Source of the DNA: Porodaedalea pini
Taxonomy: Eukaryota; Basidiomycota; Agaricomycetes; Hymenochaetales; Hymenochaetaceae
NCBI GenBank assembly: GCA_002794775.1
Contig: NBAY01000004.1
Location: forward strand, 496,001 to 560,000
Direction: 5' to 3'
DNA: 64,000 nucleotides
The notes under the pieces were generated by a model that ran no database searches, had not been told where the DNA came from, and saw only the letters and a program-made list of their open reading frames with translations. Position numbers and translations under genes: made by a program. Positions 10,645 to 22,645 of this stretch are shown here, piece by piece (position 1 is the first letter of the stretch; every line of letters begins with the position of its first letter).

Positions 10645-12732
10645 CTAGTAGTCGACAGGCAAGCGCTTGAAGTCCATGCTGCGACGGAAACGCAATGACC
10701 TTCTACATAACACCAAAAACAATAAGTCACCTGAGAATATTCGAAATGGCAATCAGAGCTTACCGAATGACCTCAACGGTCCCGCCGTTACCAGTAGCGT
10801 CGGAGAAGCCATTGATATTAGAGCCTCCCGCGGCGGCGTTGGCCACGCTTCCTCCATTCGCACTGGCAGTCCCGCCAACATCTCCAGCACCAGCCTTCGT
10901 GTTACCACCATTAGCTCCTGTCCCGGTACCGCCATTAGCTCCTGTCCCGGTCGTCGTGTTACCACCTTTAGCGCCCGTCCCGGTCGTCGTATTACCGCCA
11001 GTGGAGCCCGTCCCGGTCGTCGTGTTACCGCCAGTGGAGCCCGTCCCAGTCGTCGTGTTACCGCCAGTGGCACCCGTCCCAGTCGTCGTGCTACCGCCAG
11101 TGGAGCCCGTCCCGGTCGTCGTGTTACCACCATTAGCGCCCGTCCCGGTCGTCGTGTTACCACCATTAGCGCCCGTCCCGGTCGTCGTGCTACCGCCAGT
11201 GGAGCCCGTCCCGGTCGTCGTGTTGCCGCCAGTGGCGCCCGTCCCGCTCGTCGTGGTACCGCCAGTAGCGCCTGTCCCGCTCGTCGTGGTACTGCCAGAT
11301 GCAGCGGCTTCAAGACCGGATAGAAAGTCCGTTACGGGCGTCGTGTCATTCATACCTGATAAAATTCATTCAAAGATTCAGATATACAGAAGCGGAATCA
11401 CTTTAAAGAGAGGTAAACTCACCCAGCGAAGTCAAGAGATCGCCAACAGTAGCGGTTGCACCTGCGCCTGCACCTGCACCCGCACCCCCACCGGAAGTGC
11501 CGTTCGCACCACCAGCAGCCTTCTGAGCCTTGTTCTTGGTCGTGGTGGTCTTTGTCTTTCCGCTCTTCGTGGACGTCGTGCCGGTAGAGGAAGTGCTCGA
11601 GGCGGTCGCAGCACCCGCAGCAGCAGTATCAGTAGCGGTGGTGGTAGAGTCGGCGGCACCTGTTGCGACTGCAGAGTCAGTGGCTGCGCCGCCTGCCGCT
11701 GCCGCCGTGTCTGTGGCCACTGAGCTGTCGATCGCAGCCGCGTCTGTAGCAGTAGCAGCAGCCGCTGCTGCCGAATCCTACAAGAGAAAAAAAACCTCAG
11801 CGTTGTTCATTCAGCTCACTTGAAAGTGTAACTTACTGTAGCAGCACAATCTGCTGTCACAGTCACCGCGGCAGCAGCAGCTGTAGCATTGGCATTGGTA
11901 TTTCCAGCCGCATTCCCGTTCGCTCCCGCCTTAGCCTTTGCCTTGTCCTTGTGGTGCCTTGCCTGCAATTTCGACGTCGAGCTATCTGTAGCATTGGCAT
12001 TGGTATTTCCAGCCGCATTCCCGTTCGCTCCCGCCTTAGCCTTGGCCTTTGCTTTGCCCTTTGCTTTGTCCTTGCGGTGCCTTACCTGCAAGTTCGACGT
12101 CGAGCTATCTGTAGCCGACGCATCGGTGGCAGTCGCAGTTACGGCTCCCGCTCCTGCCGCAGCAGTCTCAGTAGCTGCAACGTTGCCTGCAGCTGCTACT
12201 GAATCAGTAGTCGCGACACCGCCCGCAGCTAGAGAAGTATCTGTAGCAGCAGCAGCAGAGTCCTGTTAAACAGTGAAAGAATAGTGAGCGCAGGTCATCA
12301 AGTTTGATTGAGAGCGAACGTACGGTAGCGGCGCATACAGTCACTGTTGCAGCCGCAGCACCTCCAGCGGCATTTCCAACAGCGTTTCCAGTAGAGTTTC
12401 CGGTTGCGTTTCCGGTAGCGTTTCCAGTTGCGTTTCCGGTAGTATTTCCAGTTGCGTTTCCGGTAGCATTTCCAGTTGCGTTTCCGGTAGCATTTCCAGT
12501 TGCGTTTCCGGTAGCATTTCCAGCTGCATTTCCGTTCGCTCCTCCGTTGGCAGTATTCCCATCCTTATGTCTTGCCTATGAAAGAGTCACGGACAAACTC
12601 GTAAGACGCAATATCAGGTACAATGAAGCGATCGATGCATACCTCAAGTGCGAAGTCAGCTGGCCGCGGTGCACCGAGTGTTGAGCCTGCGAGAGCGAAG
12701 ACAACAGAGACAAGAGCGATGGAGACACGCAT
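10645..12732 (-). CDS. Secreted low-complexity repeat protein (582 aa), function unknown
   Basis: Exons 12732..12643, 12575..12324, 12262..11837, 11777..11423, 11355..10764 and 10678..10645; all junctions close in frame. The N-terminus MRVSIALVSVVFALAGSTLG is a clear signal peptide. It is followed by 8-aa GNATGNAT-type repeats (possible N-glycosylation sites), a duplicated block with RHxKDKAK basic stretches and NxNAT motifs, Ala/Thr-rich exons that each begin DSAAAA, and a C-terminal array of about a dozen 11-aa units of the form GTGSTGGNTTT. The tail is VIRMDFKRLPVDY. I do not recognise the family. The composition suggests an extracellular, O/N-glycosylated or cell-wall protein; no GPI signal or enzyme domain is seen. 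A second small secreted-protein gene follows at 13638-14176. Confidence 0.8.
10917..11307 (-). repeat. 33-bp coding minisatellite, about 11-12 units
   Basis: The plus-strand unit resembles CCCGTCCCGGTCGTCGTGTT followed by ACCGCCAGTGGAG, repeated with small changes. The unit is a multiple of three, so length changes keep frame. It encodes the GTGSTGGNTTT array of the secreted protein. Confidence 0.9.
12370..12535 (-). repeat. 24-bp coding minisatellite (GNATGNAT units)
   Basis: Alternating GTTTCCGGTAGC and ATTTCCAGTTGC half-units tile exon 2 of the secreted repeat protein. Each unit encodes Gly-Asn-Ala-Thr twice. Confidence 0.85.
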
Positions 12733-13637
12733 GTTGGTGAATTAGGCTTGAGGTGTAGTAGTGCAGCGGTAGAACAAAGCGTCTCAGAAATGAAAGTCGA
12801 GAAGAGAGAACGATGACCGCGCAGCGGAAAAGAATGAACTTGATCACTGATCAAGGTAGGGGGAAGAAAAGGGGGAAGGGGGGAAGGGAGAAGAGCGGAA
12901 GGACGCTTTGCAGAGCCTGAAGTGATTTCCTCCGACGTTATATAGAAAACATAGTAGACCCTAAATCACAAAGAAGCACAATGGTCGTGGCTTCCAGCAC
13001 AAACGAAGAGATCAGATCAGAAATAGGAAGGCGGAAGAGCTCCATTCTGTGTTGTCTCCAGGGCGTCGTTGGGCGACAAGAAACAGGGCATTGCGAGTTG
13101 TTGTCCAGTTCGGTGGCTTTCGATGTTTGCCGATTCACTCATGACCTTCGGATTGTGGGGGCTCAACGCTGAGCGGCATAACGATGGGGTGTTGGAGCTT
13201 GTGAGAAAGGGTCACAACCGAGGACAACAACGCGCAAACGAAGCGCGACGCGTCGTCCATTCATCAACACACAAAACAAGAAGCTGCTGATCTTACCTAA
13301 CTTGGTCAAAACAAACTTTCTTGTGGAACACTCACACCGACGATGTCCTCTTCTCATTTATTCCTTCGTGAATCGCGATTTCTCCCGGTACAGTAAGTTT
13401 CGTATTAGAATTTCAGTTTGCTCAGAATCAGTGCATTGGAAAACAATCATTGCATATCACAAGATGCCTCAGAAATAGTCCAATCAACGACTTTCGGAAC
13501 AATCCCTCAGAGCTATAACATGATCTCTAGCTACGATAATGCAGGCCTCTCGTCATGGTATTTCACGCCAAATCCTCTACATCAAAGTCCCTCGTTTCCA
13601 TTCGGCGGCGGAACATAGCCCTTCTAAGAAGCATACA
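12733..13637. other. Intergenic, promoter side of the secreted repeat-protein gene
   Basis: About 900 bp between two minus-strand genes. A purine-rich tract (GGGGGAAG-type) is at about 12850-12900. No ORF with family resemblance is seen. Confidence 0.5.
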
Positions 13638-14176
13638 TCAGCAACTCTCAAAATACACTCCAGATCGCAAGACTGCCACGAACCTAGCATTGCGCTTGAG
13701 ACCAGTAGCACCATCAACAACGGATCCAGCAGCACCTGCGACGCCATTGACAACACCACCTACGGTATCGGTAACGCCACCGAGGACGTCCCCAACGGCA
13801 CTGGAGCCCGTCACCCCATCCGCTACGTTGCCGACGGCACCTGTAACACCATCAACGATGTTCCCAACTGTTCCGGTCACTCCGCTAAGGAGCCCTCCGA
13901 CTGCGCCAGTAGAGCTAGTGGAGTCCGCAGAGCTTGTGTCGGAGGCGGTGGTATTGGCGAGTTCAGTCGCGTTTGCCGCCGTTGAGGGGTCAGACACATT
14001 CGCATCCTGCCTCTGCAGGGCGAAGTAGGAAAAAAAATCAGAAGTGTCTTCAACATGGAACATGTCGCGCAACCACGTACCGCAAGATGAATCTTTGATT
14101 GCGTAGAAGGGGCGGCGACCGCTACGCCAGCGAGCGTCGAGAGCAGGAAGGAGAAAACGGCAACGGCCCAGCGCAT
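13638..14176 (-). CDS. Small secreted protein with GVTGxVGN repeats (156 aa), unknown function
   Basis: Exons 14176..14081 and 14012..13638. The signal peptide MRWAVAVFSFLLSTLAGVAVA is followed by an Asn/Ser/Thr-rich segment (DANVSDPSTAANATELANTT). A run of imperfect repeats such as GTVGNIVDGVTGAVGNVADG then forms an amphipathic Gly/Val pattern ending near GLKRNAR. Only four bases separate the stop at 13638 from an upstream TCA-type context, so the end is clear. No enzyme domain and no cysteine framework are present, which argues against a hydrophobin or CFEM protein. It resembles its neighbour in being secreted and low-complexity, but the repeat types differ, so a common origin is not shown. 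Confidence 0.72.
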
Positions 14177-14855
14177 CTTCGAAGACTAGAGAAGGAGCGT
14201 TCGCAAGAAGGATTAAGGAATTAGGAGTGAGGTCGAGGTTGAGGTCGATTTGACGCAGAGAGTTCTGAGGATATTCTTTGTCGAGTCTTGGTGAAAAAGA
14301 AAGGTGAAATCGACCACACAGCGGTACGAAGAACGAAGGTTGAAAGGCGAAGGTGAACAGGAACGAAAAAGCTGCCTTAAACTGACGAAGATAGGACCTC
14401 TTATATACCAGCACATAGAGTCAGTGTCTTGGCACGGAGCTTGAAGCATACCTCTAGAGCCAAGACGAAAGTGGAGAGAACGTAAAGCGGCTCCCGTCGC
14501 CTGTCCGAGTCAGAAACAAAGAAACTCTTCTCTTGCCAGTGACTTATCGCTTGAAAAGACGTCATCACCGCCTGCGCTCGCCTAGGGTTTAGGGAAGGGA
14601 GACGAAAGTATTCTAGCTTCTGGCGCGTTGTGTAACGTAGCCCGGAGATTAAATTTTACGCCCCTCCGCAACGCGCACGCGTGCATCATCACCAACGCGA
14701 CGACACGATCGCGACGCGTGCATGTGCACGTGCACGTGCAGGAGACGCGGCGCGACGCTTCGCATGAAGCGTCTCCAGTCCCCTCAGTACTTCGCCTGAT
14801 TTTTTGGCGCAGGGAAAGAACTTATTTTCCCATTAAAGAAATACAAACAATTGCC
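14177..14855. other. Intergenic with a short CACGTG/GTGCAC tandem repeat
   Basis: Lies between HGH1 (3' end) and the small secreted-protein gene. A GTGCACGTGCACGTGCA tract sits at about 14724-14740. No gene is recognised. Confidence 0.5.
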
Positions 14856-16645
14856 TCATACTTCTACAATCTTGTCGTCTTCTTCGTCCAGCAAAGATCC
14901 TGCCTGCGGTCCATTAATATTATCGATTTCCTCCCCGCTTTTCTTAGCCTTTTCCTGAGCATCTAATCCTTTTGGTGTACCGTCATCATCTAGCTCCAGC
15001 TTCCCGTGACTCCATCCATCGCCTATTACCTCCTCTATGGGCTTCTCTTCTCCCTTCAACAAGGTAACTAGCCTCTCTATATGCTCGATAATCTGAAACC
15101 AACTGATTCGTCGACAATACGTTAGAACATTTTGAGGAACATACATTTTCATTCTGCTCGGACAGGTGCAAGGCGCGGACGATTTCGTAGACACCATTGT
15201 CGCGTAGATATTCTCTTCCAGCTCTGGTGGTACAGAAGAGAAGCAAGGTCTCGACGTGCGTGAGGCGCAAGACCTCGTCCGGCTCACGCTTCTTCGTGTC
15301 GGGAAGAAGTTGTAGTGCTGCTGGAAGTTTCTCCTGGTCCTATAATTGAAGAAGACACAGATTTTAGATGAACATCTGATGCAAAGAGCAGTCTATAAGT
15401 TTCTCGCCTCGAGGTCAAATTCCTCGGGACCAGCTAACGGTAGTAAGATATAGGGCAATGCATTTATTCCAGGCGCAGAGACGGTTGAGGGAGGAATCGC
15501 GACGGATTCAGACTCTGGGAAGAGCATTGCCTTGTGCGCGGGGACGTGGAATGCACAATGTCTGGTGATTGATAGTTCAGATGGATAAGAATGGGAAGAT
15601 GGATGAGTTTCTTACTTTATAGTTGAGGAGACGCCGCCTCTACGAATTGTATCCGCGTGCTCGGTGAAGACCACCAGCTGTGATAAGGGATAATCAAGCT
15701 CGCCATCCGTCCCACTCGCCATAACATCCACAGGTCTCGGGGCGAGGAAGAAGGTACGGCCGGCAGATGCCTTACTTAGTAAAGAGAATTAACTTGCTTC
15801 AGCATGACTCGTATGGCGCGAGCGCACGAACCATGGTGATATTGGCAAAAACGCTCGAAAGGAAGTGAAGGTCTCCTTTCCGAGTCCGTTGCTCCGCCGG
15901 AACGTTGACTTTTGCGCCCTGTACAAAAGCCTGCACCAGTAAAGGAAGGGCTAATACGTCCTTTGTATCTCCAGAGGGGTACGGGGAGGGCGGAGGACTT
16001 GACCCAGCTCGTGACTGAGGCGGGTAATAAGGAGGCGACGCGGTAGGTACTGGAATTACGGGAACATTGAGCCCGATCAAGGCGGCACATGTAGATGGCG
16101 TAGATGTTATGTTAGACAAAAGCATGGAGGCGAGATCTGCGAGGATGGAAGGAGGATTCTGCGAAGACCTGACGGTTCAGCTGCGAATACGAACAGACTC
16201 TGGATCGGACTGACGAGTATGTAGGAAACCAGGAACGCTAGGAAACTGGGCTCAGAGAGCGAAGGGGTGAGGGATGAGTTGTCCGATAGGTTGACCAGTG
16301 CCCGAAATGCATCGTGCGCAATTCCCTACTTTCTCATCGGACTCGAACATAAAGAGCATATATGCGCGGACGTACCAGCTGATCCCGGCAGAGTAACTTC
16401 AGATCTCGTATACAATCATTCTCAGTATTTTTATTTAGGCCTCCACCCCCTATCCCCGCTAAAAATATGTCCCTGTACGGAGAGCCTTTGGGAGTATGGC
16501 CGAGCAAGTTGGTTAGGGCGATTTGTCGGACTTGAGGATTCCTATTATGAAGGAACTGCAGGAGCTGCGTATCTCACATTAGTCGCAAGGTATTCATTAT
16601 CTTGCAGTGAAGTACCTCTTTTAAATCATTCCGCATCGCGTCCAT
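14856..16645 (-). CDS. HGH1: HGH1 homologue (ARM-repeat chaperone adaptor for eEF2)
   Basis: Eight exons: 16645..16616, 16564..16376, 16325..16215, 16158..15832, 15770..15616, 15561..15408, 15339..15145 and 15092..14856, giving 465 aa in frame. Family motifs in order: LLQFLHNRNPQVRQIAL, LLGHTPKGSPYR, LKLLCRDQL, IAHDAFRALVNLSD, ILADLASMLLSNIT, FFLAPRPVDVM, HCAFHVPAHKAMLFP, YILLPLAGPEEFD, LQLLPDTKKREPD, and LLLFCTTRAGREYLRDNGVY. The last three belong to the conserved C-terminal HGH1 (DUF384) region. In yeast Hgh1 helps eEF2 fold together with the CCT chaperonin in the cytosol. Exon 6 ends with a GC donor (GAG|GCGAGA), so intron 6 appears to be GC-AG. The gene diverges from SPT20 over 158 bp. 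Confidence 0.94.
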
Positions 16646-16803
16646 GTCGCAACGGAGGCTTTAAAAGGTGTCAAGCAGGATGAGCTCAAATCGAAACTCG
16701 ATTAAGTACAAGTAAACGTCGGCACAGCCACCACGTGGTCCGTTCCGCTGCTCACACGCTCTGACTAGAGGCCACCGTGACGCGCTCTTCACCGCCGACG
16801 ACA
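16646..16803. promoter_or_regulatory. Bidirectional promoter HGH1/SPT20 with CACGTG
   Basis: 158 bp separate two divergent start codons. A palindromic CCACGTGG (core 16732-16737) is a plausible bHLH/E-box site. No TATA box is evident. Confidence 0.6.
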
Positions 16804-19223
16804 ATGAAGACAAGCGGCTACAATATTATGCGCGACGACAGCGCACTCCTCGAGGAGCGCGAGAACTCTCCACCATCGTTCTCCGTACACCTCTACCCGG
16901 ACCATTGGACTCTCAACAACGGCCCGAAGTTCTCGTATAATAACCATGTCTCGGTGCGTAACTTCTCGATCTCTTGCGTGCTGGCATCTGAACCTAGCTT
17001 CTAGTCGATATTAGAGGACATTAGAGCCTTCAGGATACCCACCGATTTCATTCAGATATTTGAAGACGCTGGCGTGCCGTATTATAATGGTGCGCTGTCG
17101 CGTTTGTGGCGCGGCGCGCTCACTTGCTGACATTTAATGCATAGGATGTCTAATCGTTGAGATTCTGGATTTTCGTCCTGCAAGGGCAAAAGAGCCGATA
17201 TTAGAGCGTCCAGATAAGCAACGAGTGGTGCTGCGACCTAACGCCGAAACTGTTTGGGCAGATATCTGTGCAATGAATGCAAAGTCTGGGGCAAAATGGT
17301 CGGATATGGAGGCTCTACAGGTCGAGTCAAAACTACTGGTATGTCTGGAGTTGTTTCTGATATATTCAGCTCATCTAAACGACTACATGTACCAAAGTTG
17401 TCCACATCTACTCCTTTATGTTTAGATCCCGATCCATCTTTGACGCGTATCGTCAATAGCATCCTCCGTGTCTCCACCCCCAATGTCCCTAATTCACTAA
17501 AGCGTAAAGCTGCTGCTATGGTCGACCTCGAAGAAGACGAGACCGAGAAGGCTAAGCGTGCAAAGATCATGCAGTTCATGAACCCACAGTTCAACACAGC
17601 TCGTAAACCGTTCCATCCGAAGTACGTTACTCGAGCGTCTTTACAGTGTACTGAACTAACATTTCGCGCATCTAGCTATAAAATTCTTGCACTCATGGAG
17701 CAGCGACGAGCGGCTGCAGCTGCAACTGCTCAGCAGAACCCTCCGCCATCATCGAGTGTGATGGCCCCAGTCAATGTACCTTCGGGTACAATGGCTCCTC
17801 CAAGCCTCAGTCTCCTTCAAGCCCCTGACAAGGTAAGACTTCTCTTCTTATTCTACCTTTTTGTGTGTCTAAAGCTATCTCCTAGGCTCCGACAACTATC
17901 ATACCCATGCTTACTACCTCGTACTCGCAATCGAACACGATACCGCAACCTGCACCGGTAACAAAGCCACCAGCACAAATTCCACCACAGTTGCAACAGG
18001 CTGTGGATCCTTCCAAAAAGTCGTCGCCTTTAAGGCAACAACAGACATCAAACAACCTTGTACCCCAGCGTCCGCCTTCACAGCCTGCAGCCGCACCTCA
18101 GGCAAATGCCACTAACCAGCAGCCGCAAGTACAAGGACAGCAAGCGACGCAGCCCGCTCCATTTAATCCTCCCATACCTCCTTCCAACTTTCTTAACCCT
18201 CCTCCTGGCAGACGTCGGCCGTCGACAGCGGCGAAACCTGGCACTCCGGCTGCGTCGAATTCATCGCTTCCTGTACAACAGCCGGCAAGTCAAGCTCAGC
18301 CGCAGGCACAGACGCAAGCACATGCACAGCCACGACAGCAAGCCACTTCGGTCCAGTCCCAGCAGATGCCACCACAGACGCAGCAAACGCGTCCGGCACA
18401 AGTCCCTACGAATATGCCGTCTATACCAAACATGGCGCAATTCTACCAGAACGGCCGGGCTGTGCCCATCGCACAGGCGTCTGCGACCGTTGCGGCGCAG
18501 AGGCAAGCGCTGAGCGGGCGGAACACGCCCGTAAATGGGAACAATCCGAGTGCTTCCCCTATTCCAACGGCATCGGCCATAGCGCGCAGTCCTATGTTGC
18601 CGGCGGCTGCCGTAGCAGCAATGATGTCGAGGCAGAACACCCCAGTAGCGACCAGCAATCAGGTTGCACGCGGGAGTCCTTTGGCTGGGAATCATCCAGT
18701 TACTGCGCGGGCTGTTGCCACGCAGAACGCGCCTCAGCAGCAGGCACAACAGTCAATGCCAGGCGGTCAGCCAGTGTTGATGCAATCTGGGACAGCAGCG
18801 AACCCTACCATAGCTTACCAGCACTATATGCAGCAGCAGCAGCGTTACCAAGCTTTCATGCGGGCGCAGGCACAGCAGGCCCAGCTACACCAGCAAGGTC
18901 ACATGTCTCCGGTACCTCAGCAACAACAACAGAACCAGCAGCCTGTGAACGCTCAGCCACAGCAGGCCACGCAAGAGCAACCTACTGGCGCACAACAGGC
19001 CTTCGCTGGCGTTCAGGTGCCCCCTCAAGCCTACAATCACATGCAAATGAACATGAATCTTGCGCAGCATCCACAGCACTATCTATGGCCACAGAGGATG
19101 ATGGGCCGAGGAATGGCCCAGGTGCAGCCGAATGGCCAGCAACAGATATCCGCCATGCCACCAGGCATGACAATACAGCAGATGCAAGGGCTGGGACGAG
19201 CTGGCGGCCTCCCAAATCGATGA
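16804..19223 (+). CDS. Spt20-like subunit of the SAGA complex
   Basis: Exons 16804..16953, 17005..17089, 17145..17338, 17398..17621, 17676..17832 and 17886..19223 give 715 aa. Spt20 domain motifs: FSVHLYPDHWTLN, FSYNNH, IRAFRIPTDFIQIFEDAGVPYYNG, CLIVEILDFR, VVLRPNAETVWADI, WSDMEALQVESKLL, and PLCLDPDPSLTRIVN. A basic/acidic linker (LKRKAAAMVDLEEDE) and KIMQFMNPQF follow. The C-terminal 440 residues are Gln/Pro/Ala-rich, typical of fungal coactivator subunits. In yeast, Spt20 is a structural SAGA subunit. The ATG at 16804 is the first in frame after the upstream region; the frame is open further upstream but without ATG. Confidence 0.92.
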
Positions 19224-20922
19224 TACTCTTTATTCACTCTTGTTTTCTGTTTCTTCGCACATCTCCACCAAGCATCGTCCGTCTCGCAATTGCTATCGCA
19301 TAAGTACTCATCTGTAACCTAGATTATTCACTACGAGCATTCTCCACGCCATAAAACCTTCGGCTTCCCACCTGCCTACGCCACTGGACTTCTCGTGCGA
19401 GTGATGAGATCAAGACGTCGAAGACGTGGGTCGAACTGTCGAAGCGAAGCTGCCAGTCAAGAACGTCGACGCACATGGCCGCGAAGCTTTTAGGATATGG
19501 CCGATCTGCAAATCCCTTCTCTTCCTTTGTGTATTCTCTGAACGTCCGAGAAAGGGCATGTTCTTTCTCGAAGCATCTTCTACTCGGCGTCTTTATCACA
19601 GAGGAAGAGAGAGCGAGGAAAAGCGGGAGGAGAGGGTGTCTGGATGGTGTACTCAGCTGTAGGAAAGTAGGGGGGGGATTCACGCTAACCCTCTACGGCT
19701 AGCATAACGACCAGCTACGAAATGCGGTGCCGCTCAAAACCCCACGATACCCAGCTGCATCAAACAGACTAAATTGAGTCCTTCTAGGAGTCCAATGACA
19801 TGCGAAGGGACGGTTGATAAGTCTACTTTTAGTCACATTCTGAGTATATACGGCACGTCGGGATATCCAAGTGTGAGCCTCGTGTTACAGCGCGATCAGC
19901 TTCTCCCAGTAAATTCGGTACATCGCGCATCATAATTGAAGCACCCCCTAATGATATCCATATGAGCACGCCGTGATTAAGTCGCAAGTGAATGAGCATG
20001 AGAAGGAGGCACAATACGTACATGAGTTTTGAATGCGGCCTCAGGCGCCTCAAACCCTCCGCTCAATACGACCTAACTCAAATTTAATGACGAGCATCAG
20101 GGTCAGATACATCTCTCCGATCAAGAATTCAAATGCGCCTTCATCACAGACGCCGCTGAAAGGGGCTTACGAAGCCTTCCTGCGGTTGCCCATAGTAATC
20201 GAAGACCTCGAAGACAGGCCAGCGCATTCCCACCGGTGGTGAGCTTGCGGATTACTCGCTTTGATCGATCATAAGAACGCAACACGTAAATGTATAGCGC
20301 CAAGATAACATAGATGCATTCGATCCCAGCTGTTTGGTCTGCGAACCGTTCCACGAACGTGTAAGATTGGATTTAAGGTAATGACTCAGACTGCGATGGA
20401 AGGCGAAGGACAATAAGGACGTGATAAAGTATAGACTCTAAAAGGAGTGATTATGAGTTCAAACGGCCGAACGGTGGACATGCAGGTACTAACATGTTTC
20501 AGTAAAAAAATATACACTCCAGGCTGGCTGCCTACCCGCGAAAGCCGACGCAAACATAGACATCTTGAATGTGCAGATCTCTTGTTGAAAAGCACGGTTC
20601 CTCATCGTGGCATGCGGCACGTAATACCACAAACAGTGAATATTCCCAAAACAGTGTGAGGAGTTCGCATTCCGCGCGCCTTTCCGTTGTCTTGGAAAGC
20701 GACTGATGGAGATCCGTCCCATAAATGCGCCAGTGAAGCAACGATCGTAGCCCAATTACGGGTTGAATAAGGTGTCGAGAGAACAGTGTTCGTAGAGGTT
20801 AAATGACGAGAATGTATAATCTTGTCGAGCGGATTAAGCGAATTACGACCAGTGATTAGGAATGAATATACGGAGAACTGAAAATAGCACAAAATTAAAC
20901 CCCAGCGGTCGGGCAATTATTA
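19224..20922. other. 1.7-kb gene-poor interval between convergent genes
   Basis: Only short overlapping frames occur, none with recognisable similarity or a coherent splice pattern. It holds the 3' UTRs of SPT20 and the GATA factor. A non-coding RNA cannot be excluded, but nothing specific supports one. Confidence 0.45.
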
Positions 20923-22441
20923 TCACTGTGGGTCTTGTGATCCATAGGATAGCTCGTCATCACTATGGCCGTCGTTGGGGCTATCGAGAGAAGGCGCCTC
21001 GTCTGCCATTGTATGGGTCGGTGCCGTACGATGTTGGGAGTGATTTGTTGGATTGATTGAGTTTGGTCTGCTGTCGTGACCTCGCTTCTTTATCTGAAGA
21101 AAATTTGATTGTGTAGCAATCCGGCGGCAGCAGATGATGTGCGGACGTACCATTTTGGCGTAAACCAGACCGCAAGCGTTGCAGAGTGTGCGTGGACCTA
21201 AGAAGTGTGTTAAGGTTGAGCCAGGCTGAAAACACGTTGTACAGAAGAATTGCGCACCAAGGGGACCCCTTCGCCATTCTGGCGTCGCAGTAGCCCCACA
21301 TCCGAGGCACTTTTGCCCGTCAGGGGCTGGCGCCGACTCTGTCTAATTGTCACGATCGTGTTCAGCTCGTTTCAACATCGAAATACAAGATCAATATCAA
21401 ACGGACCTGACGTTTGGCAGGCAATTCAGGTGAGACATTTTCCAACTCGGCGCTGTTCCTCGATTCTTCGCTTGGACGTCGGTGCTGGGCGGTGATGGCA
21501 GGCGACGAAGTCGGCTGAAGCAACTGTAGCCCAAGTTTAGCGGTCCGAATCATGCTGTCTATTTCGTCTAGCGAGTCCGGACTCCCCGGCATATCTCGCT
21601 GGTTGATGGCGTGGCATTCACCATAGAGCTGGCCATACGTGCTCAATAACTAGTCAAGTCCGAATATTTAGTAAGGAAAAATTACTCGAATGAGCACAAG
21701 CACCTTGGAGTAGTCTACAGCAAGTGGACCGAATGTACTTGACGGTGATCGATAGGCGCGTCCAGCTTCGTGCTCCCGAGCTTTCCCTTTCGACGAAGGC
21801 GAGAGCTCGTTCGAGAATGAGCTGCGCTGCTCTGGATGGATATTGACCGGTGGCGTAGTATATTGTGGCTGCACATAGGGTCGAGGATCGACTTGTGGGC
21901 TGGCCGCGACATCGCTGCGACCCGCAACAAACATGGGCTGAACTGCATCCGGGGTGAAACTTTGCGGTGACTGGACCCATTCTTCATCCGTCAAGACGTA
22001 TTGATTTTGAGAATATGTAGGAGGGTATGGAGCGCCGTGCGTATTATATTGAGCTATAGGCTGGTTTAGAGCCGTGTACGCCGCGGGCGAAGCGGTGCGC
22101 ATCGGCGGTAGTGAAGAATGGCCGTATTGACTAATTGGCTCGTATGAACTGGGCTGGTAAGAGTAGTCGTATGAAGGCAGTCCGGACGGTGTGTAGTGTG
22201 TTCTTCCGTCGGAGGATATATGCGGGTGCTGAGGAACTGGGCCGCTTGAGACCGGAGGGGGCGGGTAGTCACCGCTTCCGGGATATTGCTGCGGCTGACG
22301 CATGCCGCCCAGCGCGTCGCCGAGAGACGAGTACTGCGTCTGCCGCGTAGATTGGGACGCGCCATACATATTCCTGCGCCCTGCAGAGTAGGGGGCCGCG
22401 CTGGACTGGTGCGATCGTTCGTTCGGGGATGGAGGAGACAT
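20923..22441 (-). CDS. GATA-type zinc finger transcription factor, NsdD-like
   Basis: Exons 22441..21704, 21649..21407, 21342..21258, 21197..21151 and 21093..20923 give 427 aa. The single C-terminal GATA finger is split by two introns: CLGCGATATPEWRRGPLG, then PRTLCNACGLVYAKM, then IKKRG. This is the CX2C-X18-CX2C layout with the NsdD-type TPEWRRGP and GLVYAK(L/M)IKKR signatures. The first 245 residues are Pro/Ser/Tyr/Gln-rich and disordered. The exon starting LLSTYGQLYGECHAIN, with a helical RTAKLGLQLLQ segment, precedes the finger, as in NsdD orthologues. Family members regulate sexual development and asexual sporulation. A 61-codon upstream ORF and a long leader hint at translational control. 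Confidence 0.88.
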
Positions 22442-22459
22442 AGCCTGCAGTCGCTGATG

Positions 22460-22645
22460 TTATAATTTCTGCAACATAACGGCACCGCACGTGGTGAATG
22501 GCGTCTGGGTGTCAGAATAGGCACTACTCAGCCAAGCACCAAATAAATATAAAAAAGACGCCGATGAAGGAGGAGAAGCAGTAATTAGGGGGTCGCGCAA
22601 GGGAAGCGCTTCGGAACGCTGTGAGACAGAAGGCGGTTGCCACAT
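22460..22645 (-). promoter_or_regulatory. Candidate upstream ORF in the GATA-factor leader
   Basis: A 61-codon ATG-initiated frame ends 19 nt before the main ATG and overlaps a CACGTG at about 22488-22493. If it is retained in the mature leader it would depress translation. It could instead be removed by an intron ending in the CTGCAG just before the main start. Confidence 0.35.

Noticed and set aside
10695..11723. Long plus-strand and alternate minus-strand frames (VPVVVLPP- and TRRPGRAP-type repeats) over the minisatellite
   Set aside because: A repeat unit that is a multiple of three keeps several frames open; only the minus frame joins a signal-peptide exon and closes through five introns.
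16495..16530. tRNA-like A-box (TGGCCGAGCAAGTTGG...TTAGGGCG)
   Set aside because: It lies antisense to the highly conserved HGH1 block LLGHTPKGSP, has no B-box at a suitable distance and no cloverleaf.
19224..20922. Short frames such as the one at 19426-19662 as small genes
   Set aside because: No signal peptide, domain, or coherent splice sites; overlapping frames of similar length occur on both strands.
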